From Spirochaetota bacterium (GTDB lineage: Bacteria; Spirochaetota; Spirochaetia; Treponematales; UBA12059), in assembly GCA_003247225.1 (NCBI GenBank), contig QKAK01000191.1:1-37812 (forward strand): DNA of 37,812 nucleotides. The letters are read 5' to 3'. Shown here piece after piece: positions 27,704 through 34,952 of the stretch; position 1 is the stretch's first letter, and each line of letters opens with the position of its first letter. Position numbers and translations under genes: made by a program. Under the pieces are notes generated by a model. That model saw only the letters and a program-made list of their open reading frames with translations. It searched no databases and was not told the DNA's origin.

Positions 27704-28790
27704 TCGCCTCGTCGTCGTCGGAATCCAGCCAGGACTCGAGGCTGCGCGCGGCTCCGAGCGTGTCGCCGAGCTGGCCGCAGGCGCCGGAGACGCCCCTGCC
27801 GCGCCGAGCCCTGCGCACCGCGTTGACGCCCCTGCGTTCCAGCTCCGCCTCGAAGGCGCTCGCCTCGCCCCTGGCCGGCTCGCGATGGGGCAGGCCGGCC
27901 ACCGGGTTCCATGGGATCACGTTGACCTGGGCGTTGAGTGGGCGTATCCACGCGGCCATCGCCGCGGCGCTGTCGACGCCGGAGTTCTCCCCGCCCATGA
28001 TGGCGGCCTCGAGCGTAATGCGGTCTCCGGTCTTGGCCTGGTAGTAGAGCAGCGCCTCCTTGAGCGAGGCCAGGTTCCAGGAGCGGTTGACCGGCATCAG
28101 CGAACTCCGCAGCGCGTCCTCGGCCGCGGTCAGCGACACGGCCAGGCGTACGTGCGGGCCGTTATCCGCGAGGTCGACGATGCCAGGCACGATGCCGCAG
28201 GTCGAGATGGTTATCTTGCGCCTGGAAACGCCGAAGCCGTCCGGGTGCATCAGGACGGAGATGGCCTTCCTGAGGGCCGGGAGGTTGTCGAGCGGCTCGC
28301 CCATGCCCATGAACACGATGTTCGACGGCTTGCCTCGCAGGGCCGACAGGTGCACGAACTGCTCGACGATCTCGTCGGGGCCGAGGTTCCTCAGCAGCCC
28401 GAGGGTACCGGTCTTGCAGAACGCGCAGGCCATGCGGCAGCCGACCTGTGTCGACAGGCAGGCGGTGCGGCGTCCGTCGGCGTCGGTCAGCAGGACGGCC
28501 TCGACCGCGGCGCCGTCCTCCAGCGCTATCTTGAGCTTGACCGATCCGTCGTCCGCCTCGAGCCTCTCGGCGACGCGCGACGAGTAGAGCGGGATCGACG
28601 ATAGTCGCTCCCTGTCGGCGGCCGGCAGGTCGGTCATGTCGGCGAAGCTAGCCGCCCCCTTGGCTATCCACTTGAACACCTGCTTGCCGCGGAAGGCCGG
28701 CGACAGCGGCAGGGTAGAGGATATCTCCGCGGGAAGCAGGCCGGCGGCGCCGACCCGGCGGGCCCGAGCGCCTCCGGTCCCGGCGCTCAC
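27696..28790 (-). CDS. rlmN: Dual-specificity 23S rRNA/tRNA m2A methyltransferase RlmN
   Basis: 364 aa from GTG 28790, whose GTGA overlaps the TGA of the TPR gene. The frame is open further upstream only as a shadow of that gene. Radical SAM enzyme that methylates C2 of adenine in 23S rRNA (A2503) and some tRNAs. The CxxxCxxC iron-sulfur motif is Cys118/Cys122/Cys125 (GCRMACAFCKTG), and the methyl-carrying Cys is Cys338 (GACGQLGD). Other marks are FRGKQVFKWIAKG, CLSTQVGC, GMGEPLDN and NVIPWNP. Last gene of a three-gene minus-strand operon with 4-bp overlaps throughout. Confidence 0.93.
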   Translation of the reverse strand: MSAGTGGARARRVGAAGLLPAEISSTLPLSPAFRGKQVFKWIAKGAASFADMTDLPAADRERLSSIPLYSSRVAERLEADDGSVKLKIALEDGAAVEAVLLTDADGRRTACLSTQVGCRMACAFCKTGTLGLLRNLGPDEIVEQFVHLSALRGKPSNIVFMGMGEPLDNLPALRKAISVLMHPDGFGVSRRKITISTCGIVPGIVDLADNGPHVRLAVSLTAAEDALRSSLMPVNRSWNLASLKEALLYYQAKTGDRITLEAAIMGGENSGVDSAAAMAAWIRPLNAQVNVIPWNPVAGLPHREPARGEASAFEAELERRGVNAVRRARRGRGVSGACGQLGDTLGAARSLESWLDSDDDEATS

Positions 28791-29932
28791 GAGTTCTGGA
28801 TCTTGGCCATCAGATCCTGGATATGCGGGTTGCGGATGCCTAGGCGCATGAAGTCCTGAAGCGTCTCCTCGGCCTTGCGCCTGTCGCCTACGGCGAGGTA
28901 GCACTGGGCCAGCTCGAGGTGCAGGCGATAGTTCTTGGCGTCGTTCTGGACCAGGCGCTTGAGCGACTCGATGGCCGACTCGACCTTGCCCTGGAGCCTC
29001 GAGATGGTAGCCAGGCCGAGCACCGCGTAGACGTCGAACTCGATGTTCAGGGCGCGCTCGTAGTAATCGGCCGCCTCCTCGAAGCGATCCATGCTCCGGT
29101 AGGCGTCGCCGGCCCTGGTCAGGATGACCTTGTTGCGCGGGTCCTTGTCCAGGATGCGGTTCCAGTAGTCGAGCGATCGCTGCGGCTCGCCGGTGCCGCG
29201 GAAGCAATCGGCCAGCCCGAACAGCGCGTAGAAGTTATCCGGTTCCTTGACCAGCGCCTTCTCGAAGTACGGCACGCCCTGGTCGAACTGCTTGAGCTTA
29301 CGGTAGCAGTTGCCGATCGAGGTCAGCACCCTGATGTCGACCATGTCGCCCTGGGCGTCGACCATGCGCTGCCAGTAATGGAGCGCGTCGCGGTATTCCT
29401 TGAAGTCGTAATGCAGGTGGCCGAGCCCGATCAGGGCGTAGGGGTTGTCCAGCTCCATCTCGAGCACGCGCAGGTAGATTGCCTTGGACTTCCTGAAGTC
29501 GCGGACCTTGCGGTAGGCGTCGGCAATCCTCGTCAGTACCGTGATGTTCTTGTTGTCGTGGAGGAGGTACTGCTCCCAGATCTCGATCGCCTTCTGGTAC
29601 TGGTTCAGCGCCTTGTAGCAGTCCGCCAGGCCGAACAGCGCGTAGTTGTTGCCCGGATGGTAGATCAGGCACTTCTTGTAGTAGTCGACGGCGTCGCGGT
29701 GCGAGGATCGCTTCCGGGCGGCGTCCCCGAGGCCTACGAGCGCGTAATTGTTCTCGGGATCCTCCTCGAGGATCCTCCTGAAGTTCCGCTCCGCGTCGCT
29801 TATCCGGTTCTCCTTGAGGTACTGGTATCCCTTCTTGGACAGCTCCGCGATCTCGGCGAGCGCGTTGTTCTGCTGGGGGGCCGTCCCGGCGTCGAACTCG
29901 GACTCGTCATGGTGGTTGGTCTGGTCGCTCAT
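28787..29932 (-). CDS. Tetratricopeptide-repeat protein
   Basis: 381 aa. After a polar Asn/Gln-rich N-terminus (1-25) it is a continuous array of about nine TPRs (~28-370): for example KKGYQYLKENRISDAERNFR, LADCYKALNQYQKAIEIWEQ, LADCFRGTGEPQRSLDYWN and LAQCYLAVGDRRKAEETLQ. The repeats are unusually regular and many contain NNYALFGLADC or close variants. There is no signal peptide or membrane segment, so it is probably a cytoplasmic protein-protein scaffold. AAGGA precedes the ATG by 7 nt. Start overlaps the upstream gene as ATGA and the end overlaps rlmN. Function unknown. Confidence 0.85.
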   Translation of the reverse strand: MSDQTNHHDESEFDAGTAPQQNNALAEIAELSKKGYQYLKENRISDAERNFRRILEEDPENNYALVGLGDAARKRSSHRDAVDYYKKCLIYHPGNNYALFGLADCYKALNQYQKAIEIWEQYLLHDNKNITVLTRIADAYRKVRDFRKSKAIYLRVLEMELDNPYALIGLGHLHYDFKEYRDALHYWQRMVDAQGDMVDIRVLTSIGNCYRKLKQFDQGVPYFEKALVKEPDNFYALFGLADCFRGTGEPQRSLDYWNRILDKDPRNKVILTRAGDAYRSMDRFEEAADYYERALNIEFDVYAVLGLATISRLQGKVESAIESLKRLVQNDAKNYRLHLELAQCYLAVGDRRKAEETLQDFMRLGIRNPHIQDLMAKIQNS

Positions 29933-30267
29933 TCTTTTTCCTTCTCGTCGAGCATTTTTCTTATCGCCATAGCCGCTCTCTCGACCAGCTCGGCGCTTCG
30001 CGCTTGATCATGGGACAGCTTGAACATCTTCAACGCGTCGATCGGCTTGCCGGCTTCCAAATAAGACTCGCCGACTCGGATAAGGCCGTCCGAGTAGCCG
30101 GTGGTCTGGAAGATGCGGCGGGCCGTCTCTACGTCGCCGCCATTATAGAGCATATTCCCGCGTCGGTTAAGATGAGATTTCTGCTCGGCCGACAGCTCGC
30201 CGTTCGGCTCGTCGACCGTCTTTATCAGGCCGCCCTCGGGGAAATTATCGAATATGCGCTCGTCCAT
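29929..30267 (-). CDS. Small conserved-looking helical protein upstream of the TPR gene
   Basis: 112 aa: MDERIFDNFPEGGLIKTVDE, then a helical hairpin pair (LNRRGNMLYNGGDVETARRIFQTTGYSDGLIRVGESYLEAGKPIDALKMFKLSH) that reads as one and a half TPR units, and a Lys/Glu-rich tail (IRKMLDEKEKE). It overlaps the TPR gene by 4 bp, so the two proteins may work together. GGAG precedes the ATG by 6 nt. I do not recognise a named family. Confidence 0.75.
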   Translation of the reverse strand: MDERIFDNFPEGGLIKTVDEPNGELSAEQKSHLNRRGNMLYNGGDVETARRIFQTTGYSDGLIRVGESYLEAGKPIDALKMFKLSHDQARSAELVERAAMAIRKMLDEKEKE

Positions 30268-30326
30268 CGGGACTCCGTGACCGGCGCGGCGCAGAAAGGC
30301 GCGCCGATGGTTTTGGTATTACCGAA

Positions 30327-30355
30327 AATATAGTTGACTTTGTATAAATAATCAA
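30327..30355 (-). promoter_or_regulatory. Promoter of the small-protein/TPR/rlmN operon
   Basis: On the minus strand TTGATT (30355-30350), 17-nt spacer, TATATT (30332-30327). It sits in an AT-rich stretch about 60 nt before the ATG. Confidence 0.6.
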
Positions 30356-30474
30356 TTCGCCCGAGAGGATACGGGCTCGATGAAAAAAAAGGAGCGCGTG
30401 ATATAGTTTTTGGAGTAATCATCAGTATCTATCGCGCGGGGCGGCCGAAACGCCCCCCGGGACGGGAGCGCCCG

Positions 30475-30642
30475 ATGCTATGCGACGAACTCGGACTCTA
30501 CCAGGCGGATTCCATATACGCCGAGGACGCCGAACAGGCCCTGCCGCCGTTCGAGGCGCTCATCCCGGAAGAACCCGTCGGATCGGACCTGTCCGCGCTG
30601 GATCGCAGGCTGATCGCTATACTGAGGTCGTTGGATCGATAG
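30475..30642 (+). CDS. Putative 55-aa acidic small protein
   Basis: A short frame with good translation signals: GGAG 6 nt before ATG 30475, stop TAG 30640-30642. The product begins MLCDELGLYQADSIYAEDAE and ends SALDRRLIAILRSLDR, an acidic N-half and an amphipathic basic C-terminal helix. Codon use matches the neighbours (GAC, CTG, GCC, ATA). A small hairpin (GGGGCG 30438-30443 with CGCCCC 30451-30456) lies just upstream. It converges on rsmD with a 26-bp overlap. No family recognised; it is below the size cut-off of most gene callers. Confidence 0.5.
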   Translation: MLCDELGLYQADSIYAEDAEQALPPFEALIPEEPVGSDLSALDRRLIAILRSLDR

Positions 30643-31201
30643 CCCCCGACATACGGTAGAAACGCACCGTCGAACGTCCGTAGGCGCGCTCGTCCTCGAG
30701 CGCCAGCCCCGCGTGCGACTCCGGCATGCCTTCCTCGGCCGGGTAGTGGATCATCACGAGCCCGCCCGGCTCGACCACGCCGCGCTCGGCGATGGAGCGC
30801 ACGACGTCGGCCTTATGGGCGTACGGGAAGGGCGGGTCGCAGAATACGACCGAGTACCGCCTCTCGCAGCGCAGGATGAAGCGCTCGACCGGCATGCACC
30901 GGCATTCGACCCGCTCCGGGGCTATCGAGACGTTCTTGATGAGCAAACCGAGCTTGCCGCGGTCGCGCTCGACGCAGGTGACGGGGGACGCCCCGCGGCT
31001 GGCGGCCTCGAGGGCGATGATGCCGGAACCCGAGAATAGGTCGAGGAACGACAGCCCGTCGAGCGGGCCGACGATCGAGAAGATCGATTCGCGCATCCTG
31101 TCCATAGCCGGCCGGATCTCGTAGTCGCCCTGCGGCACCTGGATCCTGCGCCCCTTCAGGACTCCGCCGGTAATCCTGAGCGTGCTAGCCCCCTGGCTCA
31201 T
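30617..31201 (-). CDS. rsmD: 16S rRNA (guanine966-N2)-methyltransferase RsmD
   Basis: 194 aa. SAM-dependent Rossmann methyltransferase of RsmD type: LRITGGVLKGRRIQVPQG opening (residues ~7-24), RPAMDRMRESIFSIV, SAM loop FLDLFSGSGIIALEA and the catalytic DPPF motif (family usually DPPY or DPPF). The enzyme methylates G966 of 16S rRNA in the small subunit. Its ATG overlaps the smpB stop as ATGA, so it belongs to the SUMF1-smpB-rsmD operon. Confidence 0.92.
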   Translation of the reverse strand: MSQGASTLRITGGVLKGRRIQVPQGDYEIRPAMDRMRESIFSIVGPLDGLSFLDLFSGSGIIALEAASRGASPVTCVERDRGKLGLLIKNVSIAPERVECRCMPVERFILRCERRYSVVFCDPPFPYAHKADVVRSIAERGVVEPGGLVMIHYPAEEGMPESHAGLALEDERAYGRSTVRFYRMSGAIDPTTSV

Positions 31202-31656
31202 CGTTGCCGTTCCCTGAACTCCCGCTGGATCTCGCGCTTGACGTCGCGCTCCTTGATCGACTCGCGCTTATCGGCGAATTTCTTGCCCTTGCACAGGCCG
31301 ATCTCGACCTTGACCCGGCCCTTCCTGAAATGGAAGTCGAGGGGGACGAGGGTGTAGCCCTTCTCGTTGACCCTGCGCTCGAGGCGCTTCAGCTCGGCGG
31401 CGTGGGCCAGGAGCTTCCTGGGCCTGTCGGGGTCGTGGTTGAAGATCGAGCTGCACGAGTACTCGGCTATATGGACGTTCCGCAGCCATAGCTCGCCGTT
31501 CTCGAACGAGGCGTAGCCGTCTGGGAACGACACCTTGCCTATCCTGAGCGACTTGACCTCTGAGCCCTGGAGCGAGACGCCGCACTCGAGCGTCTCCTCG
31601 ACGACGTAGTCGTAATGCGCGCGCCTATTCAGCGCGATGATCTTGACGCCTTCCAT
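31198..31656 (-). CDS. smpB: SsrA-binding protein SmpB
   Basis: 152 aa from ATG 31656. Two ATGs are adjacent; the second has GGAG at 5 nt, the first at only 2 nt. SmpB binds tmRNA and places it in stalled ribosomes for trans-translation. Signatures: ALNRRAHYDYVVEETLECGVSLQGSEVKSLR, SFPDGYASFENGELWLRNVHIAEYS, HDPDRPRKLLAHAAELKRL, GYTLVPLDFHF, RVKVEIGLCKGKK, and the basic tail KRESIKERDVKREIQREFRE. The reading frame stays open upstream only as a shadow of the SUMF1 gene. The tmRNA gene was not found in the window. Confidence 0.95.
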   Translation of the reverse strand: MEGVKIIALNRRAHYDYVVEETLECGVSLQGSEVKSLRIGKVSFPDGYASFENGELWLRNVHIAEYSCSSIFNHDPDRPRKLLAHAAELKRLERRVNEKGYTLVPLDFHFRKGRVKVEIGLCKGKKFADKRESIKERDVKREIQREFRERQR

Positions 31657-33179
31657 CATCGCTCCGCCGGGACCATAGCGACGCGGAAGCCGAGGTACGC
31701 GTTGCAGCCGCTCGTCCTGACCGGGCCGCGCGACGACAGGGTGACGAGGTCTGCTCGGTTGGCCCAGGATCCGCCCCTGACGACGGCCTCGGGCGAGGGG
31801 AAGCGCAGCCGGCCGGCTACTCCGGCGGCGGGATGCGGTGCGTACGAGTCGGCGCACCATTCCCAGACGTTCCCGAGCATGCCCCTGAGCCCGGCGGCGT
31901 CGTATCGCAGCAACGCGGGCGCTAGAGGCGCGTCTCGTCCGCCGTCGAGCAGCGCGGCGCCCGCGGAGGCGCTGGCGCCCGAGGCGGCGGCCGCGTACGA
32001 CCACTGCGCCTCTGTCGGCAGCGCGAAGCGGTAGCCGGCCGGCGCGTACTCGGACAGCCAGTCGCAGTAGGCCTCGGCGGCCGGTTTCGAAACGTACCGT
32101 ATCGGGTCGGAATCGGCGGCCTCGCCGAAGTCGGCGAGGTACGCGTCGTCCGCGAGGCCATCGGCGGCCAGCGACGCGGCCGCCGATGGCGCCCATTCCG
32201 GCCGCTCCGCTACGAAGCGCCTATAGCGCCCGACGGTCGTCTCGGACGAAGCGAGCCAGAACGGACCTAGCTCGCTGACGGCGGGCAGGGCCGAGCCGGC
32301 TTTGACGATCGATACGCCGCCGCCCATGGGAACGAATTCCTCGCCGGCGAACATCGACGAGCGCCCGGCGACCGGTTCGACGACGGCGTCGGACGCTCCG
32401 AGCGCGGCTCGGTAGGCGCCGGTCGGCTCGAGCCGCCGCCTGACCGTCTCGGGTCCGAGCTCGGCGAGCACGGTCAGGATCGCGGGATCGTCGCGCAGCT
32501 CGCCGATCACGGCAGCGACGAGCCTGCCGGCGCTAGCCGGCGTGACCGCGGCGGATCCGCCGTAGGCGATGGAGGCGGCGCGGGCCGCGTCGCGTAACGA
32601 CTGCGAATGCCTGGCGTACGAGGCGGCGGCGCCGAGGAGGCCGTCGGCCCTGTCGCCGACGACGCCGGCGGCGCGGACGGCGTCGGACAGGTCCATGGGG
32701 ATCTGGTACGATTCGCTCGGGGTGCCGGCCAAGGCCCACGTCGCGTAGCGCTCGATCCCGCCGGAGAGGACGGCCTCGACGTCGGCGCCTCCCAGCGAGA
32801 CGAACAGATCTTCGCGCGGCTTGACGATCAGCGTGCCGAAGACCCGGCCCTTCGTCGTCATCGACGCCGCGTGGTCGGCGAAGCCCGGCCGCGAGACGCG
32901 GAGCTCGTGCTCGCCGGCCGGCACGAACAGCTCGCACGGCGCGTAGCCGACGTAGGCTCCGTCTATGAACACGGCGGAGCCGGGCGGGTCGGCGTTGAAC
33001 GAATAGGTCGCTCCGGGACGCCTGAGCCCGGGATACAGGAGGATCATGAAGACCGCGGCGATGAGGGCGAGGCCGTACAGCCCGGCTACGTACAGGCGCG
33101 GGGCTATGCCGAGGACCGGCCTGAGCCGCACTTCGGCGTCGTCTATATCCTGCTGGGTAATCATAGTATCGTCGTTCAT
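31656..33179 (-). CDS. Membrane-anchored PEGA plus SUMF1/FGE-fold protein
   Basis: 507 aa from ATG 33179. Order: cytoplasmic 1-27, one membrane helix ~28-49 (RLYVAGLYGLALIAAVFMILLYP), PEGA domain ~58-112 (SFNADPPGSAVFIDGAYVGYAPCELFVPAGEHELRV in pieces), a helical Ala-rich stretch ~120-265, and a formylglycine-enzyme-type (SUMF1, C-type-lectin-like) domain ~270-507 with ETTVGRYRRFV, YVSKPAAEAYCDWLSE, LPTEAQWSYAAA, GMLGNVWEWCADSY, RGGSWANR and NAYLGFRVA. The Cys pair of true aerobic FGE is not evident at the end, so binding rather than formylglycine formation is likely. Most of the protein is predicted outside the cytoplasmic membrane. It heads the smpB-rsmD operon; its stop overlaps the first smpB ATG. 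Confidence 0.85.
   Translation of the reverse strand: MNDDTMITQQDIDDAEVRLRPVLGIAPRLYVAGLYGLALIAAVFMILLYPGLRRPGATYSFNADPPGSAVFIDGAYVGYAPCELFVPAGEHELRVSRPGFADHAASMTTKGRVFGTLIVKPREDLFVSLGGADVEAVLSGGIERYATWALAGTPSESYQIPMDLSDAVRAAGVVGDRADGLLGAAASYARHSQSLRDAARAASIAYGGSAAVTPASAGRLVAAVIGELRDDPAILTVLAELGPETVRRRLEPTGAYRAALGASDAVVEPVAGRSSMFAGEEFVPMGGGVSIVKAGSALPAVSELGPFWLASSETTVGRYRRFVAERPEWAPSAAASLAADGLADDAYLADFGEAADSDPIRYVSKPAAEAYCDWLSEYAPAGYRFALPTEAQWSYAAAASGASASAGAALLDGGRDAPLAPALLRYDAAGLRGMLGNVWEWCADSYAPHPAAGVAGRLRFPSPEAVVRGGSWANRADLVTLSSRGPVRTSGCNAYLGFRVAMVPAER
31662..31665 (-). promoter_or_regulatory. Shine-Dalgarno deciding the smpB start
   Basis: GGAG on the minus strand, 5 nt before ATG 31656 and 2 nt before the overlapping ATG 31659. 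Confidence 0.5.
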
Positions 33180-33185
33180 CGCGGG

Positions 33186-33215
33186 ATTATATGGGCGCGC
33201 GCCGAGGCTTGTCAA
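33186..33215 (-). promoter_or_regulatory. Perfect-consensus promoter with its start at the SUMF1-gene ATG
   Basis: On the minus strand TTGACA (33215-33210), 18-nt spacer, TATAAT (33191-33186), both perfect. Only 6 nt follow before ATG 33179 and there is no Shine-Dalgarno. The mRNA should begin at or next to the A of the ATG. Confidence 0.7.
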
Positions 33216-33237
33216 CGCGAACGAAAGATGGTAGCCT
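33209..33237 (+). promoter_or_regulatory. Candidate lepB1 promoter sharing its -35 with the divergent promoter
   Basis: TTGTCA (33209-33214), 17-nt spacer, TAGCCT (33232-33237, weak). The -35 overlaps the opposite-strand TTGACA because TTGTCAA reads both ways. ATG 33245 is 7 nt after the -10, with no ribosome site. Confidence 0.35.
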
Positions 33238-33244
33238 CGAGCCG

Positions 33245-34210
33245 ATGGACGCAAGAACCGACTTCCTCGCGTCGCTGGAGTCCTTCACCGAGCGCGCCCT
33301 GACGCGCCGAAAGAAGCGCCGGCTCGCCCAGAAGAAAAAGCAGCAAGCGAAGCACTGGGTCCGCGACTGGGCCGAGGCCATCCTCTGGGCCGTCTGCATG
33401 GTGCTCCTCATTAACCAGTACCTGTTCCAGATGTACCGCATACCGTCGGGCTCGATGTCCGGAACGCTCGAGATCGGCGACATGATCTTCGTCAACAAGC
33501 TCGTCTACGGACCGGAGCTGTTGCCGGGCGTCGCCAAGATGCCCGGTTTCCGGCAGGCGCGCCGCGGCGAGGTCGTCGTCTTCGAGAACCCCGCCTACCT
33601 GTCCAAGGGCCCGGTCTTCACGATACTGCAGCAGTTCGTCTATATGGCTACGCTGACGCTCGTCGATATTGACCTCGACGAGCTGGGCCAGCCCCGGGTC
33701 CACTACCTGATCAAGCGGGCGGTGGCGGTCGGCGGCGATACCGTCCGCGTAGCCGACGGCGAGCTGAGCTTCAGGTTCCAGGGCGACGACGGGTGGATAG
33801 CCGAGCGCGATTTCCAGAAGCTGTCCGGCTTCGCCTATCCGCTGAGGCGCATGGTCGCGGCCGACGAGTATCCGGCCATCCACGAGGCCGGACGCGCGCT
33901 GGCCGAGCTCGACATGGGTATCATAGAAGCCGCCCCGGCGATGCGCTACAGCCCCTACGACGAGCGGGCCCTGCTCGCGTCGCGATACGCCGAGCTGTCG
34001 GCGGCCTATCCGCACGACCCGCGCTTCGTCTCCGAGGACAGGAAGGAGCGCTCGGGCTGGTACATCCCCGAGGACAGGATCTTCACGCTCGGCGATAATC
34101 GCGACAATTCTAAGGACGCCAGGTGGTTCGGGGCGGTGTCGCTCGACAAGGTGCTCGGGCACGCGCTGTTCAAGTACTGGCCGCTCGGCCGCGTCGGCGG
34201 GATAAAGTAG
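33245..34210 (+). CDS. lepB: Signal peptidase I (active-type)
   Basis: 321 aa from ATG 33245 (MDARTDFLASLESFTERALT). A longer frame from 33191 would run through the divergent promoter. A very basic segment (RRKKRRLAQKKKQQAKHW) precedes a membrane helix (~43-61). The catalytic dyad is present: Ser70 in RIPSGSMSGTLEIGD and Lys157 in YLIKRAVAVGGD. Box E is GDNRDNSKDARWFG near the end. The enzyme cleaves signal peptides from exported proteins on the outer face of the membrane. Between boxes D and E is a long insertion (~170-275, Ala/Glu/Arg-rich). The second signal peptidase gene follows by 3 nt. Confidence 0.93.
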   Translation: MDARTDFLASLESFTERALTRRKKRRLAQKKKQQAKHWVRDWAEAILWAVCMVLLINQYLFQMYRIPSGSMSGTLEIGDMIFVNKLVYGPELLPGVAKMPGFRQARRGEVVVFENPAYLSKGPVFTILQQFVYMATLTLVDIDLDELGQPRVHYLIKRAVAVGGDTVRVADGELSFRFQGDDGWIAERDFQKLSGFAYPLRRMVAADEYPAIHEAGRALAELDMGIIEAAPAMRYSPYDERALLASRYAELSAAYPHDPRFVSEDRKERSGWYIPEDRIFTLGDNRDNSKDARWFGAVSLDKVLGHALFKYWPLGRVGGIK

Positions 34211-34213
34211 CCC

Positions 34214-34942
34214 ATGAAGCGGGTCCAATCCTACGAGGACGCCAGGCGCCGCAGATCCTCGGCGCTCAGGCTCGTTCGCTACGTCGCCTTCCTCTACCTG
34301 GGCTTCGCGCTGGTCGTCACCTTCGGGTTCAAGGCCTACACCGTCGGGTCGAGGGCGATGAGGCCGACGCTCGAGCCGAAGGACAAGATCATCGTAGCGT
34401 CGTCGGCCTACGGCGTCGTTAATCCGTTCAACGGCCAGCGTCTCGGCTTCAGGTCGCCGGAGCGCGGCGACGTCGCGCTCGTCAGGCTGCCAGCCGCGCC
34501 GAGCCGGGACTGGAAGACGAGGCTGGCGGATTCGGTAATCGGCTTCCTGACCCTCCAGCGGGCCGACGCGCCGGGCGCCGGCGACGCGCTAGACTCGCCG
34601 GTCGTCAAGCGGGTCATCGCCCTCCCGGGCGACTCGGTCTCGATGTCGGGATACGTCGTGCGGGTCAAGGTCGCCGGCAGCGAGCACTTCCTGACCGAGT
34701 ACGAGGTCTCCGGCCGCGACTACGACATCGTCAGCGACGGCCCTACCGACGGCTGGACCTCGAGCCTCCCGCTATCCGGCGAGATGCCGGCGATCGAGCT
34801 CGGCCCCGGAGAATTCTTCGTCGTAGACGACGACCGCTCCTACTGCTCGGATTCGCGCTTCTTCGGGCCGGTCAAGGCCGAGCGCTTCGTCGGGAAGGCC
34901 CTGCTGCGCTACTGGCCGCTCGACCGGGTATCCGGCCTCTAG
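34214..34942 (+). CDS. Signal peptidase I paralogue with Ala at the nucleophile position
   Basis: 242 aa. Membrane helix ~20-40, S26 fold with box B-like YTVGSRAMRPTLEPKDKI, box D-like VVKRVIALPGDSVSMSG (Lys132 retained) and box E-like VVDDDRSYCSDSRFFGPV. In the standard S-x-S-M motif the second Ser, immediately before Met, is the nucleophile. Here that residue is Ala48 (codon GCG), while the first Ser (Ser46) is kept. It may be catalytically dead or use another residue, and may partner or regulate the upstream enzyme, which starts the same operon. Spirochaetes often carry several signal peptidases I; whether other members have this change I cannot say. Confidence 0.85.
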   Translation: MKRVQSYEDARRRRSSALRLVRYVAFLYLGFALVVTFGFKAYTVGSRAMRPTLEPKDKIIVASSAYGVVNPFNGQRLGFRSPERGDVALVRLPAAPSRDWKTRLADSVIGFLTLQRADAPGAGDALDSPVVKRVIALPGDSVSMSGYVVRVKVAGSEHFLTEYEVSGRDYDIVSDGPTDGWTSSLPLSGEMPAIELGPGEFFVVDDDRSYCSDSRFFGPVKAERFVGKALLRYWPLDRVSGL

Positions 34943-34952
34943 GAAGCGCCGC

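Noticed and set aside
28791-29207. N-terminal extension of the rlmN frame
   Set aside because: It is Arg/Pro/Gly-rich translation of the TPR gene in another frame. RlmN homology and the GTGA overlap start at 28790.
30380-30406. Nine-codon frame ATG-A8-GGAG... before the 55-aa gene
   Set aside because: A possible leader peptide, but it lacks a ribosome site and any attenuator structure that would depend on it.
31660-32196. N-terminal extension of the smpB frame
   Set aside because: It is the SUMF1-domain gene read out of frame; SmpB homology begins at its ATG.
31198-33179. tmRNA (ssrA) gene near smpB
   Set aside because: I looked for a tRNA-like end or other tmRNA hallmarks between the genes and saw none; the region is fully coding.
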